64,000 nucleotides of DNA from Paramecium pentaurelia (taxonomy: Eukaryota > Ciliophora > Oligohymenophorea > Peniculida > Parameciidae), in NCBI GenBank assembly GCA_905183005.1, contig CAJJDO010000012.1:62001-126000 (forward strand), read 5' to 3'. The translations under genes and the position numbers were made by a program. Positions 1 to 12,545 of this stretch are shown piece by piece. Position 1 is the stretch's first letter, and each line of letters starts with the position of its first letter. The notes below the pieces were generated by a model. It did no database searches, was not told where the DNA came from, and worked only from the letters and a program-made list of their open reading frames with translations.

Positions 1-1257
1 AATAATTAATTTACCTAAATTAATTCATCATTATCACAAATTTATGATTATTACATCATTTAAGGTAAATAATCCTAAGCTCCCCATAAATTATTTGTTC
101 TTTTTAATAATTTTTCAGTTAATAAAGAATCTTGAATATCATAAAAAGGAATAATAGTTAGATTTTATTCTTTTGATTATTGTTAATCCTCTAATATTCT
201 TTAAGATTTAGTTCTCACAACTTATTTTAAAGTTTCATATAAATCAACACTTAATTACATATGTTCTTTTTGATTTTAATCATTTTATATCTATAATAAG
301 ATTAAATATATATACTCTAAAACTTAAGATTGGTATAATTTCAACTAACTTTTTACTTGTTACATTTGAATTAACATGAATGAGTAATACATAATCCTTA
401 AAACATTTATTTGAACTTTTAGCAATTCTCATTGGCAATTCATTTAAATCTACAGATCTAACATCTTTTGTCATCAAACAAGCTTAAAAATTAAGAATGC
501 TTTATTCTATTATTGTATATATTATTACTTTAACATTTTTTAACTATTTCTTTATTATGATCAATGAAACTTGGATCAAATAGAATTACATCATTATTTA
601 TTGTTAAAATTCCTTCTATACATCCATAATTAGTCAAATAATATACATTAACTAATATGTTTAATATGTATATTATATACATTTTTTTGTTTATCCCTTA
701 GACATTATTTCATCCATCAAATTTCTACCAAAATATGATGATTAATTCTGATTAAGAGTATTATAATCATTTTCTGTTTAATCTTATTAGATTTCCTATT
801 CCTATGGATTTGGAAGTTTAATTCTCATTCCAGGTACAAAACACTCAGGAGATATGTCATTTAACTTTAATATTCTGTTTTAACTTAACATTAATAGACT
901 TCAATACTTAATATTAAATTTTAGTTCTAGTCCAAATAGAGTGTCATTCTCTTAAACTATATAATCTATTAAATTAATTTCTTCTGGTTGTTTTAACTAT
1001 TAATCATAGTTATCTAAATAAATATTTTCTACTGCTTGCAATTTAATATCTAATTTATTTAATATAAACACCTATATATTCTTGTTCTTCTCCTTTTGTC
1101 CATTTTTCATAAATTGGAACATGTTCATTTGATGTAAATTCAAAAACAAATGTTTCATATGATTAGTCCATCTTTAATTCAGTCCCTGGTTTATTAGCCT
1201 ATGTATAAAATTAAAGAATACATGTGTTCCATAAAAATAACTAAATATATTCCTCAT
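1..1257 (-). CDS. LysM-GRAM domain protein, OXR1/NCOA7-like (3' end outside window)
   Basis: The start ATG is at 1257 and the frame runs off the left edge. With TAA/TAG as Gln and four short introns removed (23, 22, 33 and 29 nt) the frame is continuous. After about 60 residues comes a LysM motif (DYIVQENDTLFGLELKFNIK, then LNDISPECFVPGMRIKLP), spliced across the 33-nt intron. After a Q/N-rich linker comes a GRAM/PH-like strand pair (GILTINNDVILFDPS, about 560-610). LysM followed by GRAM is the order in NCOA7/OXR1-type proteins, which end in a TLDc domain; that part would lie beyond the window. Those proteins are linked to oxidative-stress resistance and V-ATPase binding. The domain calls rest on motif recognition. 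The function is inferred. Confidence 0.7.
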
Positions 1258-1503
1258 TATTATAAATAATTAAATTCATTATTATTATTATTACTAATTC
1301 AATTTTATTACAAATAATATAACAAAGAATTGAACTACATTATTTTGTATATAGTATGATAAGATATTTATATTTTCATATTATCTATTAATATACAATC
1401 AATATAACCAATTACAAATAGATAAGCAAAAAAAGATATTTATATGAATTCTTAAAGAATACCATAATTTTGATAAATTTATTGTTTATGTATTAATGCT
1501 TGA

Positions 1504-1880
1504 TCAATGATGATGGTGTCCATGTGCTTTAGGTGTTGGATTTCCAGTTTTTACATATCCTAAAACTTGAGCAGCCTTCAAATAAGGTGTGCCTGAGCAT
1601 TTCTTATCCAAACAGAATTATACATAATCTTTTTCTTAAATTTTGAAACATGTTCTATAACACAATTCTAAATGATAATAAATTGTTTGATACTATCTTC
1701 CCAATTGTTATCATGAAGGTATTAATGTCTAAGCTTATCTTAAATAGTTTATTATTAAACTGGGTAGTCTGGTTAATCTTCCAATCCATGAAACGAAGAC
1801 AATAAATCAAAGAAATGAATGTGTCCTTTATGGAAGATTTCTGGATTTTAAGGAGTATATGCTGTTGAATTCGATCTCAT
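1504..1880 (-). CDS. small Cys-pair (CHCH-like) protein, probably mitochondrial
   Basis: Two exons with a 26-nt intron give 116 residues. The second half holds two cysteine pairs, LCYRTC and FCLDKKC, about 15 residues apart, which resembles the CHCH fold of small mitochondrial intermembrane-space proteins and complex I accessory subunits. The C terminus is His-rich (AHGHHHH). I cannot assign it to a named subunit; a complex I accessory subunit is a guess from size and Cys layout. The Cys spacing is not the canonical CX9C. Without splicing, the Cys-rich half falls out of frame, so the intron is well supported. Confidence 0.6.
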
Positions 1881-2397
1881 AATTATTTATTTAATTTAAT
1901 ATTTCAAAATTGGACTTATTCATACTCTATCTAATAAATTAATTTGAAATCAATGAAATATACTATTATAATAATGATTAAATCTATTTTTCCAATTTTT
2001 CATATTATTCTTATATACATTTATGCACTATTTTACAAGAATTAAATATAATTTTATATTTACATGAAAACTAAGATAGTGTCTTTATTTCTAAAAAGAG
2101 AACATCTAATATTACTATCAAAAATGCTTTAAATAACAGACAATGCAACTGATTAAGACACACAAATTTAAAAAATTGATTCTCAAAACCAAAAATCTGA
2201 AAATAGAATTCTCAAAACTGAAAGATGGCCACAATAAGATTTAGACTATTTTCAGAATAGTTTTCTATAAATAGCAAATTTAACATTTTCTTATTTCAAA
2301 TTTCACTTCCCTGCAAATTCAGCTCTATAAATAAAAGAACATATTAAGTTTGTTCATATTGTAAAATAAATAAATTTTGGTGGAGTAACAATAGAAG
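1881..2397. other. 517-bp intergenic region between divergent genes
   Basis: No independent gene is visible. The frame of the downstream gene stays open here back to an ATG at 2143, which would add 85 residues. The translated extension is rich in K/L/I/F like untranslated AT-rich DNA and lacks the Q/N/S character of the gene body, so I treat it as 5' leader. Both promoters of the divergent pair must lie here. Confidence 0.4.
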
Positions 2398-4008
2398 ATG
2401 TATTCAAATAATAAAGAGTAATACTATTATTTTATACAATAGACTCGTCTCAATTTAGAAGTATCTAAAATAACTAAATCCATAAAACTTATAGATGAAC
2501 CAATAATGTCAAAACTTATGAATTACAAAATAGATCTAACCTATATTTAAACAATTTAAGATAAATATTTCTATCCTAAAAATAATGATTTCATGGCACC
2601 ATACATAATCCTTAATTTAAAACCACATATATCTAAAACAACAACAAGATATTAATATAAAGAACTATAATAAAGTATAACAAGTTTAGAAGATATTCCT
2701 CCTTTTTAATTTATGAATTCAAATCTCATCTAACCAATATTAAATTATGATTCTTTAAAAAATACCTTCGAATATAAATTCAATAAACTAATGTAAAGGA
2801 ATTAACTGGTTTAATATACAATAAAAAGATATTCAAATAAAATCAAATAATATGAAATTAAATCTGAAGATGATCATAATGATAATTCTCTTAAAGAAAT
2901 AAAAAAACTATTCAGTATTTAAATCAAATAATTATCTGAAAATAAATTAAATTAAAATTTAATTGATTCCAATCTCAAACTTTTAAATCCTTAAAGCTTT
3001 ATTGATTCTTCTCCTAAAATTATTCCCTTATTATTTCAATCTGAAATATTTAATCAAATAAAAGAAGAATCTCAAGATATTAATCCTTTTTGTTATCAAT
3101 AAAAATATCACAATTAAGATTAAGATTGTAGATAAACACCAAAGATAATGTCCTTAAATATATCACAATAATATCTCTAAGATTCTGCAAATAAATATGT
3201 AGAAACATAAAAGAATTTACAAATATCCTAAAATGAATCCTATAATAAATTAGAGTCAAGATTAATTAAACCATCTCTAAGATCACTAGACTTTAAATAA
3301 ACTGAAATATTAAACTAAAGTACTGGTAGATATCAAAAAAAAATGAATAATTAAAAAATACAAGATCAATATGATAATTCATAGTCAAATAATAAGTTTT
3401 TAAATATTCCCCATTAAACAATTGAACCTCCAATTACATAAATTGATGTTTAAACCACAGATATTTAAAAAACTATTCAAACAAACAGAAACCTTTAATA
3501 AAAATCTTTGGATAGAATTAATTTAAAACCATTAGCTTATTAATCAGCAAGATTAAAAGGAATTAAAGATTCCAATCAAAAAGAGTCTTCTTTTCCATAT
3601 ATTAAAGAATCACTTCCTAATATTTGTTTAAGCATAAATGATTCTCACCAAAATAAATTAAAAGAATCTGAATCAAAATTTTCTTTATAAGGTAGTCTAT
3701 AAAAGAAGTTTTAAACAAATGAAAAAGAAAAAGAATCTTTAAGAGATATATTATTACTCTAAAAAAAAAATAGCAATTTAAAAAATCAATTATAAAATTA
3801 ATTGATCTTGTTAACTCATTCTGAGTAAATATTAACTACTTTAATGTCAAATGGATCAATTAGAGGAACAGAACTCTATTAATAATTATTGTAGCCAATA
3901 ACAATTAATTCTAGTGCTAAATTCTTAACTCCAAAGAGTAACAATATTTTATCAAGAGCAAAATTTAGAAAAATGTAATAAGAAAGTAAGATGTTCAGTC
4001 TTAAATGA
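2398..4008 (+). CDS. hypothetical Q/N/S-rich protein with short coiled coil
   Basis: An uninterrupted frame of 537 codons ends at the only TGA (4006-4008); dozens of internal TAA/TAG codons read as Gln. I do not recognise the protein. It is hydrophilic, rich in Ser, Asn, Gln, Lys and Ile, with no membrane segment. Around residues 450-490 there is a heptad-like stretch (KEKESLRDILLLQKKNSNLK) followed by leucine-rich helix, likely a coiled coil. It lies in the same direction as the next coiled-coil gene, 261 bp away. The start at 2398 is the conservative choice; an in-frame ATG exists at 2143. Confidence 0.65.
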
Positions 4009-4269
4009 AATATTCATTTTTAACTTATTTAAAATATCTATTAATCATAAAATAATTACCAATCTAATTGTAAATCATATCTTAAATTTACTTAATTATT
4101 AATAATATTTTCTAAATAAAATGCTTAAAATATCAATATTAAAATAGGAATTTGAATATCTTAAATAAATGCTATTTTATAAGAAAATATTATCAATATA
4201 TTAATTAATCCTTTTTTTATGATTATAAAATTATTTATTATTTCACTCCTTTAATTATATAAAAAAGAC

Positions 4270-5247
4270 ATGATAAAATCATAACGAGAATCATAAGAAA
4301 GGTCTAATTAAGAATTTCCTTCTCTTTCACCCAAGAAATCGTTTTCAATGGTTAAAAGTAATAATATCATTCAAATTTCTTAAAATTCATAATAATCTAT
4401 ACTAAAAAAATCACTAAAATCTAAATAAGCATTAGGAACACTACTTAATAATAAATTAAATTTAGATAACTAAAGTTCTGAAATAGCTTTAAGAAAGTCT
4501 TTTAGGTAAGATAAGAATTCTTTATGCACATTTGTTCCTAATAAAAGATCAATGTTATAAAGTTAATGCATTGATGTTTCATCATAAATAAGATCTATTT
4601 CTTTTAAAGAAACTAACTTAATGTAGATACTAAACTAGATTTCATATATCATAAATGAATTAAAGTAATATAAAAGTGAGAAAGGCTTAATTTCATTAAT
4701 TGAAAAAGAAATTCATTCAAATACACGTTTTCATGATCTATCCTTTCTATTTATAGATGCTAAAATTAAAGATATTGTTTCTTCTGAACAATTATTCAAA
4801 AAAATCTATAAATAATTTACTTACTCTTCAGATAATAGAACTATTGTTAAAAGAAGTAAACTTGATTAAAATTTCCTTTAATTACTTTCAGAATTTCTCA
4901 ATAAACTTGAAGAAATGTTTCGTAAAGTCCATGAATCATAATTTTAAGGATTATAAGAATCTATGAAAAGTTCTAGGATTAAGCTTTTAAGTATTATTTT
5001 TTATAATATAGACAAGGAAATTGAAGTTTAGAATTTGTTTACTTCATAATAAAAGAGAGATTCTTATTAGTAATTATAGTCGTTTCTTTAATCCAAATTC
5101 TCAATAAACAAACGAATTTTAGAAAGTAAATTGTTTTAAGATATCAATGATTTAGAAGAAAAGAATGGATAATTCAAATATATTGATTAGAATAATAGAT
5201 TTATATCAAACAAAATTGATGATATTCTAAAAAATATTAAATATTGA
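4270..5247 (+). CDS. hypothetical coiled-coil protein
   Basis: A single open frame of 326 codons from ATG 4270 to TGA 5245-5247. No family is recognised. The first 130 residues are Ser/Gln-rich and basic; residues about 130-320 are predicted from the sequence to be mostly alpha-helical with Leu/Ile heptads (for example DISSEQLFKKI-like and LLSEFLNKLEEMFRKVHESQ-like stretches). No signal peptide or transmembrane segment. Its composition is similar to the upstream unknown gene, but I see no clear repeat or paralogy between them. Confidence 0.6.
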
Positions 5248-6085
5248 ATACTTTTTCTTTCAAATAAATAATCATAATGATTTTATATTCCATAATATCA
5301 ATTTAAAACAATTATTATTAAATATTATAATTATTTCTAAAAATTACACTACAATCATTACTTCTAATTATTAATCGGATAGTAGAAAATGATATCTAAT
5401 TATTAGATTGACACATCAGAACTTAATTCATTTTAAATACACATAGAAGAAGAAAATAAGGAATTTCATAAAATTATTATTTTTATAAAAATTTGAATTA
5501 GAAACAGAGATCATAAACTAAAACTTATTTTGACATTGTAATATTAAAATAAGAAATAAATTTTATACCAAATATTATCATTAGCATTGTTGAAGGTATA
5601 TAAATTATATTATTCTTTACATTATATATTGATTACTTATATATAGTAGGATTATTTATACCTTTAAATAAGTGAAAAATATAAATTCTGAATTGGTTTC
5701 ATAACTTTAAAAATTTTATAATCCTTGTATTTAAAATATAAATTAGCAAGTAAACAACCTAAAAATTAAAATATATTTGAATATTTTATAGTGTTATAAG
5801 ACCCAAAAATAAATAAATCTGATCCTAAAATCTAATCAGATTTTATATATCTTAATGAAATTTCTTGTTAAAAATATGAGAATTAATTTTAAATCTATAT
5901 AAAATACTTAATTTTAGCATTAATTTCTATTTTATTAAGGATTCAATTAGATTAAGCAATAATACTTTAATTAACTTATGTTCATCTTTATAAATATTGA
6001 TTTGAAGATATTATTAGTCTTTTGATTTAAGATACAGACATTATATAAATTTTAGATTTTTAATTATTATTAAATTTGACACGTA
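5248..6085. other. intergenic, no gene seen
   Basis: About 840 bp of very AT-rich sequence. All frames on both strands are broken by TGA at short intervals or give only low-complexity I/N/K/L translations without a convincing start. The promoter of the p24 gene should be near its right edge. I see nothing else. Confidence 0.4.
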
Positions 6086-6726
6086 ATGTTATTGATAATT
6101 GCATTTCTGCTTTAAGGTGCTTTTAGCGTACAATTTACGTTTTCATTAAAATCGAAGGAGTTGAAGTTTTTTGGAGAAAATATAGGTTAAAATAGTTTAA
6201 TAGTTGGAGCTTTTTAAGGGAATTCAAGTGAATATTCTCTAAAAATTAATGTAATTATAGTGATTATGATAGATACCAACAAAAAAGGTTGATAATATAC
6301 TCTAATATTCTCATAGCTTAGAATTATAAAAGTTTTCATTTACAACTAATAACACTTAATTGAATTATCAGTTTTGTGTTCACAATTTAGCAAATTCTTG
6401 GATGAGTTTTAATTTTACTTTGGTAACAGGAATGGATGCATAAGACTTTTCGTTGTTGGCATAGAAAGAAGATTTAAAGCCTTTAGAAATTCATTTAAAA
6501 AAATTAAATGGTTTAGTGGATTCGATTGAAGTAATGCAATTAAATTAAAAAATAGCTTGATTAAAAAGAAATAGAAGAAAGATAATCAATTAGATTTTCA
6601 AATGTTTCTAAAATATCATATAAAATAATATTATTTAGTTTAATAACTTTATTTTTAATGATGCTTACAAATTTTGTATAAGCTAGAAAATTAAAACAAT
6701 TTTTCAAATAAAAAAAATTCATTTGA
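6086..6726 (+). CDS. p24/TMED family cargo receptor (emp24/gp25L/GOLD)
   Basis: Three exons (introns 6251-6272, 22 nt; 6531-6555, 25 nt) give 197 residues. The layout is that of p24 proteins. There is a signal peptide (MLLIIAFLLQGAFS), then a GOLD-like lumenal domain with a Cys in YQFCVHN. A membrane-proximal coiled coil (EIHLKKLNGLVDSIE, then ERQSIRFSNVSK) follows. One transmembrane segment comes at about residues 160-182, and the short cytosolic tail KQFFKQKKFI carries the FF and KK motifs used for COPII and COPI binding. p24 proteins cycle between ER and Golgi as cargo receptors. The second GOLD Cys is not obvious in my translation. Family confident; subfamily not assigned. Confidence 0.85.
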
Positions 6727-6820
6727 TTTATCTATAAATTTTTAATTAAGTATTTAAATAAGAATTCTTATAATAAGTGTTCCTAAATTAGAGTTGGAAT
6801 TTAAATTATTTATAATAAAA

Positions 6821-8988
6821 TCAAACCTTACCAGAAGACTTACGAATCTGTTCAATTTTTTCATCAAATTCTGGTATGTCTTCCAAATGACCATTTGAAG
6901 ATCCACTATTACGTGATCTACAAGATAGTGTCTTTTTTTTGGTTTTTTAGATCACAAAATTATATTTAGTTAAAATTAATTAAACTTCTTTGCATTGATC
7001 ATCAATAAATTAAACCAATAGATATTTCAAATATTTACGTTCTTTTGAGAAACCTTCTTTTTAAATAAATTTATCAATAACAATAACAGCTGATAATCTT
7101 ACACATTAAACAGGATCTTTACATAATTCAAAGAGTCTTTCAAAAAATAGATCTTCAAAATCTGGTCTGTAAAATAATTTATAACACATCCAACAATATG
7201 ATTATCTCTAATTAAATCTCTTAGAATGTGAAAATGCTCTAATTTATTCAAGAATAACAGTTCTTTATTCTCCTTCTTCTTCAAATGTCTCAACTAAATG
7301 TATAACATTTTTAGAAGCTTTTCTTCTTACTTTAGCAACTGTATCTGAACAAAATTTGAATAGAATAGGAGCAATATGAAAAAAGATAGTATCATTATTA
7401 AAACATCTGGTTATTGGAAATATAGATGTACAAATAATCTAACGAGTTCGCCATTTATGTTAATCTTTCTAAAAATTGAGTAATAGATCAATAACATAAT
7501 CTCTTTCTTCTATAGGAAATATAGATATAAATTTTGATAGATTAACTACTATGCCATTTCTGACTTCTTACAATTTATCTTATGCCAATGTTTCTAATAC
7601 AGTGATCAAATATTGTTTAGACAAATCTGGACCTAATAATTTAGCTACTTCATGAAAACTATAAGCTAAAGAGATTTTAACTTTCTTATTAAATTAGAAT
7701 TATAAGTACATCTGAAGGATATTTTAAAAGGAATCCATACAAAGGTTAAATCAGAAGCCAACGATTTCGACCAATTGCTTGTAATACTCCTGGAAAATAA
7801 TAGGCACATTTATAAACAAGCTTAAAATATAATATTAAAATGATTCTTACATCAACACCCATCATATTGATATTTTTATCTAATTAATTTTAATAATATG
7901 CCAATAGAATATCCATTTATTATTAATCTTTTTCAGTAAATTTAATTGTACTAATGAATTCACCTAAATATTCATATGCTGTCTTTCTAACTTCTTTATT
8001 TTAATCAGAAAGAAAATCTAAATATTTTGGAATTAGTTTTTATGTTTTTAAGTGATGTCCTGTATATTTTGAAATACCTGAAATTGATCTGATACAAGCA
8101 AATTTAATTTATCTATCTTCACAAGATCTATAAAATATATAGTGATATAATATTACTAAAGAAAGAATGGTATAATTTTAAGTTCTATGCATTTTTAAGA
8201 GAGACTTACTGATAAATTTGGTAATTGTTCTATAGCTTTTTCTCTTACAAATTCATTTAAATCTATACCAAGTGATAAAAGTTCTCCACAAATATAAGAC
8301 TCACAATATTTCATTGAGAAAAGAGAAGCAGTTTAACCAAATGTTTCAGCTGCTAAAATACGATTTTAATGGTTTTTTTCATCATGAGCCATTTCAATCA
8401 AATGTGCTAAAATTGTATCAACTTTATCTGATTCAATTAAAAAGGGTGCTATCTTAAGTAATTAAGTTAAGACTTCTTTTTTAATCTAAAACTCATATAA
8501 TAAGTTTACATCAGAGTCTTCATGCACAAGAAATATATTCATAAATGGCAGAACATGATCTTTCAATTCCACATATCCAGATTATCGTTTCTTTATTTGT
8601 TCTACAAGAAGAGGTAACTATCTAATAATAGATAATTAGATTGAATAGGAATCATGAACCTTTCAAATATGTATTTAACAACATTTACAAATTGCTTAAG
8701 AATAAATCCTAAATTTCTATATGCATCATCTCCAATCATTTCAAAGACTTCTGCCAAATGCTCTGCATACGCTAATCTACAATCAACTCTATAGGTTACC
8801 TCTCTTTGTTTATCAGTTCTTAGAAACATTTCAATTTTAGTAATGCTACTTATGGATCTTCAGCTAAGAAAACCTCTTATTCAATTGGTTTTAAAGTAAT
8901 ATTTATCATTGATTCTTCTTTCAATATCGATCTCATAATATCTTACTTCTATTCTGGGATATAAACATTAATTAATACCATTAGACAT
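6821..8988 (-). CDS. PP4R1-like HEAT-repeat protein phosphatase regulatory subunit
   Basis: Seven exons with introns of 25, 23, 29, 29, 30 and 25 nt give 668 residues; the spliced length is an exact multiple of three. The protein is a string of HEAT repeats typical of the PP2A scaffold/PP4R1 family: QLPLLVEQI, VREKAIEQLPNLS, EDRQIKFACIRSISGISKYT, EVRKTAYEYLGEF, and a central YYFPGVLQAIGRNRW block like PP4R1, then VAKVRRKASK. The tail is Ser/Lys-rich. Such subunits position the PP4 or PP2A catalytic subunit on substrates. PP4R1 fits better than PP2A-A because of the CAYYFPGVL-type segment and the length. A start at 8981 without the first intron is also possible. Confidence 0.8.
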
Positions 8989-9223
8989 TTTAACAGGAGA
9001 AACTTCATTACTATTTATCATTAAAATTAAATTAATATATCTGATATAGACATAATTTTTTATGTCTCATATTGATTACTTTAAATTAAAACCTATATTT
9101 TTTAAACCATCTTAAAATCTATATAAAACTATAAATCATAAGTTTCTTACAATAAAATAATGTATAAAATATTACATTTATATTAATAATTTTGTATATT
9201 TATTTATTTATATGTTTGATTGT

Positions 9224-11048
9224 TCAAGTTATGACAGTTGGTTCATTTCTTCCTGTGAATTAAGCAATATCACTAATTTCTAATCCAAGTTTAATAATAT
9301 TGGCTAATGCAGTAGCTGTTTCATGTTTAATATCCAATTATTCAAATTATTCAAAATAGATTCTAATAGTTGCACCTACAGATCCAGTTCCACTTAATCT
9401 AAATACAATTCTAGATCCATCTCCAAAAACAAATCTTACACCTTGATTTTTTGATACAGATTGATCAACAGGATCAACATAATCATAAATATCTGCTTTA
9501 TTTCCTTCTTTCAATTACTATATTAAAATATAATAAATACTTCAAAATATTAGAATTTTGTTTTTAAATGTTCCATCATTTTATTAGCACCTGCTGAATC
9601 AACTTATTCATAATCATATCTTGAATAATAGTTTCTACCATATTATTACCAATATTAAGTAACTATTTCTTCAACAGTGACAAAATGATCAGAATCTTTA
9701 TTTTTATATGCCAAAATAGTCAACCATGCTAAAACTGCCCAAATTCCATCTTTTTCTCTAATATGATTAGATCCTGTTCCAAAACTTTCCTCACCACATA
9801 AATTTATTAATCCTGCATCCATTAAATTTCCAAAAAATTTCCAACCTGTAGGTGTTTCAAATAATTTAATTCCATTTTTATTTGCTACCTTATCTAAAGC
9901 ACCTGAAGTTGGCATTGATCTAGCTGCTCCTAATAAACCATTTTTAAATATTAAATTAGCATTAGCAGCTAAAATTGCTAAGGAATCAGAAGGTGTTACA
10001 AAGAATTATTTACCTAATATCATATTTCTATCTGCATCTCCATCACATGCAGCTCCAAATTATGGAACTGTATTTATATCCTTTTTCTTATGAATATCTA
10101 ATAATTCAACTAAATCATGAGCATAAGTTAAATTTGGATCTGGATGACCACCTCCAAAATCTTCTGATGGATCACAATTTAATAGAGATTCCTTTGAACA
10201 TCCTAATAAAGTTCCAAAAATATGTTTAGCATAAGGTCCAGCAACACCATGCATTCCATCAAATCTAAATGAAAAATCTTTTTATTTAATATTAAATTAA
10301 TTTTACCTTTATTTGAAAATAATCCTTTAAGCAAATCAAAATCAAAAAGTTTTTACATCAATTAAGTATAATCTTAAACTGTATCAACTACTTTAAATTC
10401 AAAATGTTATTTTTCTAATCTAGTGCCTTCAAATTTGTAAACACCAATTTAATCTAAATTTATATATTTCTCGAAATCATAATCTACTGTTAAATATTCT
10501 TTTATTTTAGTTGTATGCTAATATATATAAATAAATATAATTACTGTATAGATTTAATCAGTAAAATCTTCTGGAGCAGGAGCACCTGTTCTTACATTAA
10601 ATTTGATTCCAAAATCTCCATGTTCTTTACCACCTGGATTATGAGAAGCAGTGAGAATTATTCCTCCAATGCAATTTCCAACTTCTTCATTTACTTTACG
10701 AATATAATGTGAAGAGGCAGGAGTAGACATTAAACCTGCTTAACCAACATGCACTTCACTTATATCATTTGCATAAGCTAAACGAATTATTTAGAAAATA
10801 GCTTATCTATTAAAGTATCTTCCATCTCCACCAACAAATAGAACATTTCTTGCTAAATAAAATTACTATTATTGGATACGCTTTAATTCATCTTTGCGTA
10901 ATGTATTGAAAATGCTTTGCACAAAGTTCTCTAAATAGTTTGGTTAAGTTGCTTCACTCACCTTCTTACGTAAGCCTGAAGTACCTGGTTTTTAGCCTGC
11001 ATATGGTTATGTTACTTAAACTCTGGGTGCTGGAATTACTTATTACAT
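9224..11048 (-). CDS. PFUS: parafusin / phosphoglucomutase
   Basis: Five exons (introns 27, 27, 29 and 23 nt, including 10853-10879) give 572 residues, the length I recall for Paramecium parafusin. The phosphoserine loop TASHNPGG sits near residue 125 (DNA about 10630-10653). The metal-binding loop CDGDADRNM, the sugar-binding GEESFGTGSNHIREKDG segment and the C-terminal phosphate-binding GTGSVGATIR region are all present. Phosphoglucomutase interconverts glucose 1- and 6-phosphate; parafusin is its exocytosis-associated relative on dense-core granules (trichocysts). A few residues differ from the protein I remember (for example KKKDINTVP), so this may be a paralogue or another species. Symbol used for the family. 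Confidence 0.93.
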
Positions 11049-11122
11049 TAATTTTATGTTTTTAATTCAATTAATAAGGGCCTTAATTGTTATCATAATT
11101 GATAATTATCATCTTAGGGAAT

Positions 11123-11290
11123 ATGATTGTTTATTAATACTTTATTAAAGAGAGTAGTATTAAAGTACTTAATGATGCTCTTATTCAAATTTCTAATAGA
11201 TATACGATTTCCTTTATAAATAGTTTTTAAAAGAGATGCCAAGTAAAACGCAATTTAAATTTATAAAAGTTTAGAAGAGAATAATTCTGA
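11123..11290 (+). CDS. possible very small protein, unrecognised
   Basis: ATG at 11123 opens a frame with helical, charged character (MIVYQYFIKESSIKVLNDAL and on) to TGA 11288-11290. A 27-nt GTA...AAG stretch (11207-11233) could be an intron; both versions stay in frame (46 or 55 residues). The pattern of an Ile/Leu-rich helix followed by a basic segment faintly recalls a histone-fold helix, but that is speculation. The rest of 11049-11726 shows no other gene. Low confidence that this is coding. Confidence 0.3.
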
Positions 11291-11726
11291 AGATTATAAA
11301 TAAGCATCTTTTTTTATTGTATTCTACTTTCAATAATTATATTTTGTCATTTTAATACAAAATGAAATATAAATATTAGATAATTTTAACATAATTAAGA
11401 ATTAGTATATAAATTAAACAGTTTAGAGTATATATAGATAGTATCAATAGAATGTATTATGAATTTTATAAATGGGTATAAAAGTATGCATCTTATAAAT
11501 TCTGAATTTAAACAGTAATCTATATTCTTAGAATTATATATATATATTATTGTTGTATTATCAATTAAATTTTGATTATTTTAACTCTTTTGGGAATTGT
11601 GATTGCATAATTAACTATATGGAAATAGGGTGAATAATTTGATACAAAATCAATATGTATAAGGATTAATGTATAATATTTATATGATTAATATTGAAGC
11701 TCATAAATCATATTATTCAATTTCTT

Positions 11727-12287
11727 TCACAAACCAGTAATAATATTATAATTCCTTTATTAATCATCTTTTACCTGAGATTTACCCATTTTAGGAATAT
11801 CTTCGATAAAAAACCTCTATTAGGATGAACTATTTGGGGTTCCTTTTGACATTCCCTAAACTGGGTTCTAATTAGACTTTTGTCTTTTCTCAGGTCCATG
11901 TAAGTTTTAAACACTTTTACTTTAATTGATTTACACACCTCTAGGAGTGACTGGATTACTTTTATAATTGCTGACTGTAGGAATATCAAGATTTTAATTT
12001 AATGGTTATATTTCCTTTTTTTATGATTGATTGATTTAACTATGGTAATTTAATAGTAGTTTTTAAGTTTAAGCAATTCTATCTTATAATGCAGAGTGTT
12101 AGTTGCTTTTATGAATAGATAAAATAAACTCTAATAATTTAATTGTCAGTTCTTAATATTTTTTTTCTTATGCAATTTATTTAGCATTCTCTTGAGATAT
12201 AAAAATCTTATTGAACTCTCTAGAAAGAAAAAAATTCTATTCTAAAACATTGAAGAACTCTTAAATTAATTATTACAATTTATCCAT
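11727..12287 (-). CDS. hypothetical protein, helical N-terminus and low-complexity tail
   Basis: A single exon of 187 codons from ATG 12287 to TGA 11727-11729. Residues 1-85 look helical and Leu/Gln-rich (MDKLQQLIQEFFNVLEQNFF at the start). Residues 95-160 are Ser/Asn/Pro/Lys-rich and probably disordered, and the end is RFFIEDIPKMGKSQVKDDQQ then a short tail. I do not recognise a family. The standard-code fragment 11771-11989 lies on the same strand but in another frame and is a shadow. Confidence 0.55.
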
Positions 12288-12545
12288 TTCTTTATTGTTC
12301 TAAATAAATAATTTATACTAAATTGATATATTTAATATTAAATAGCAATAAATTATATATATATATATAATAAAAAGTCGTTTGCACAAATACTAAAAGA
12401 TTGTAACCAATATATTAATATTAGGGTTTACATACATGATAATATGTATAAATTTATGTTATTTATAAAAAGTATCTTAAAATATGATGAAAATTAATTT
12501 ATTGTTTAATCATATTTTATTGTTATGGACAATTTTTATTTGTAA

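Noticed and set aside
2143..2397. In-frame N-terminal extension of the gene starting at 2398.
   Set aside because: Open, but its composition looks like untranslated AT-rich DNA; kept only as an alternative start.
9655..10254. Separate small minus-strand ORFs encoding phosphoglucomutase pieces.
   Set aside because: They are fragments of one 572-residue parafusin gene, split only because TAA was taken as stop.
12355..12369. TA dinucleotide run (also near 55193-55206) as a possible regulatory or telomere-related repeat.
   Set aside because: Short AT runs are expected at this base composition; no telomeric (C4A2 or C3A3) repeats are present anywhere in the window.
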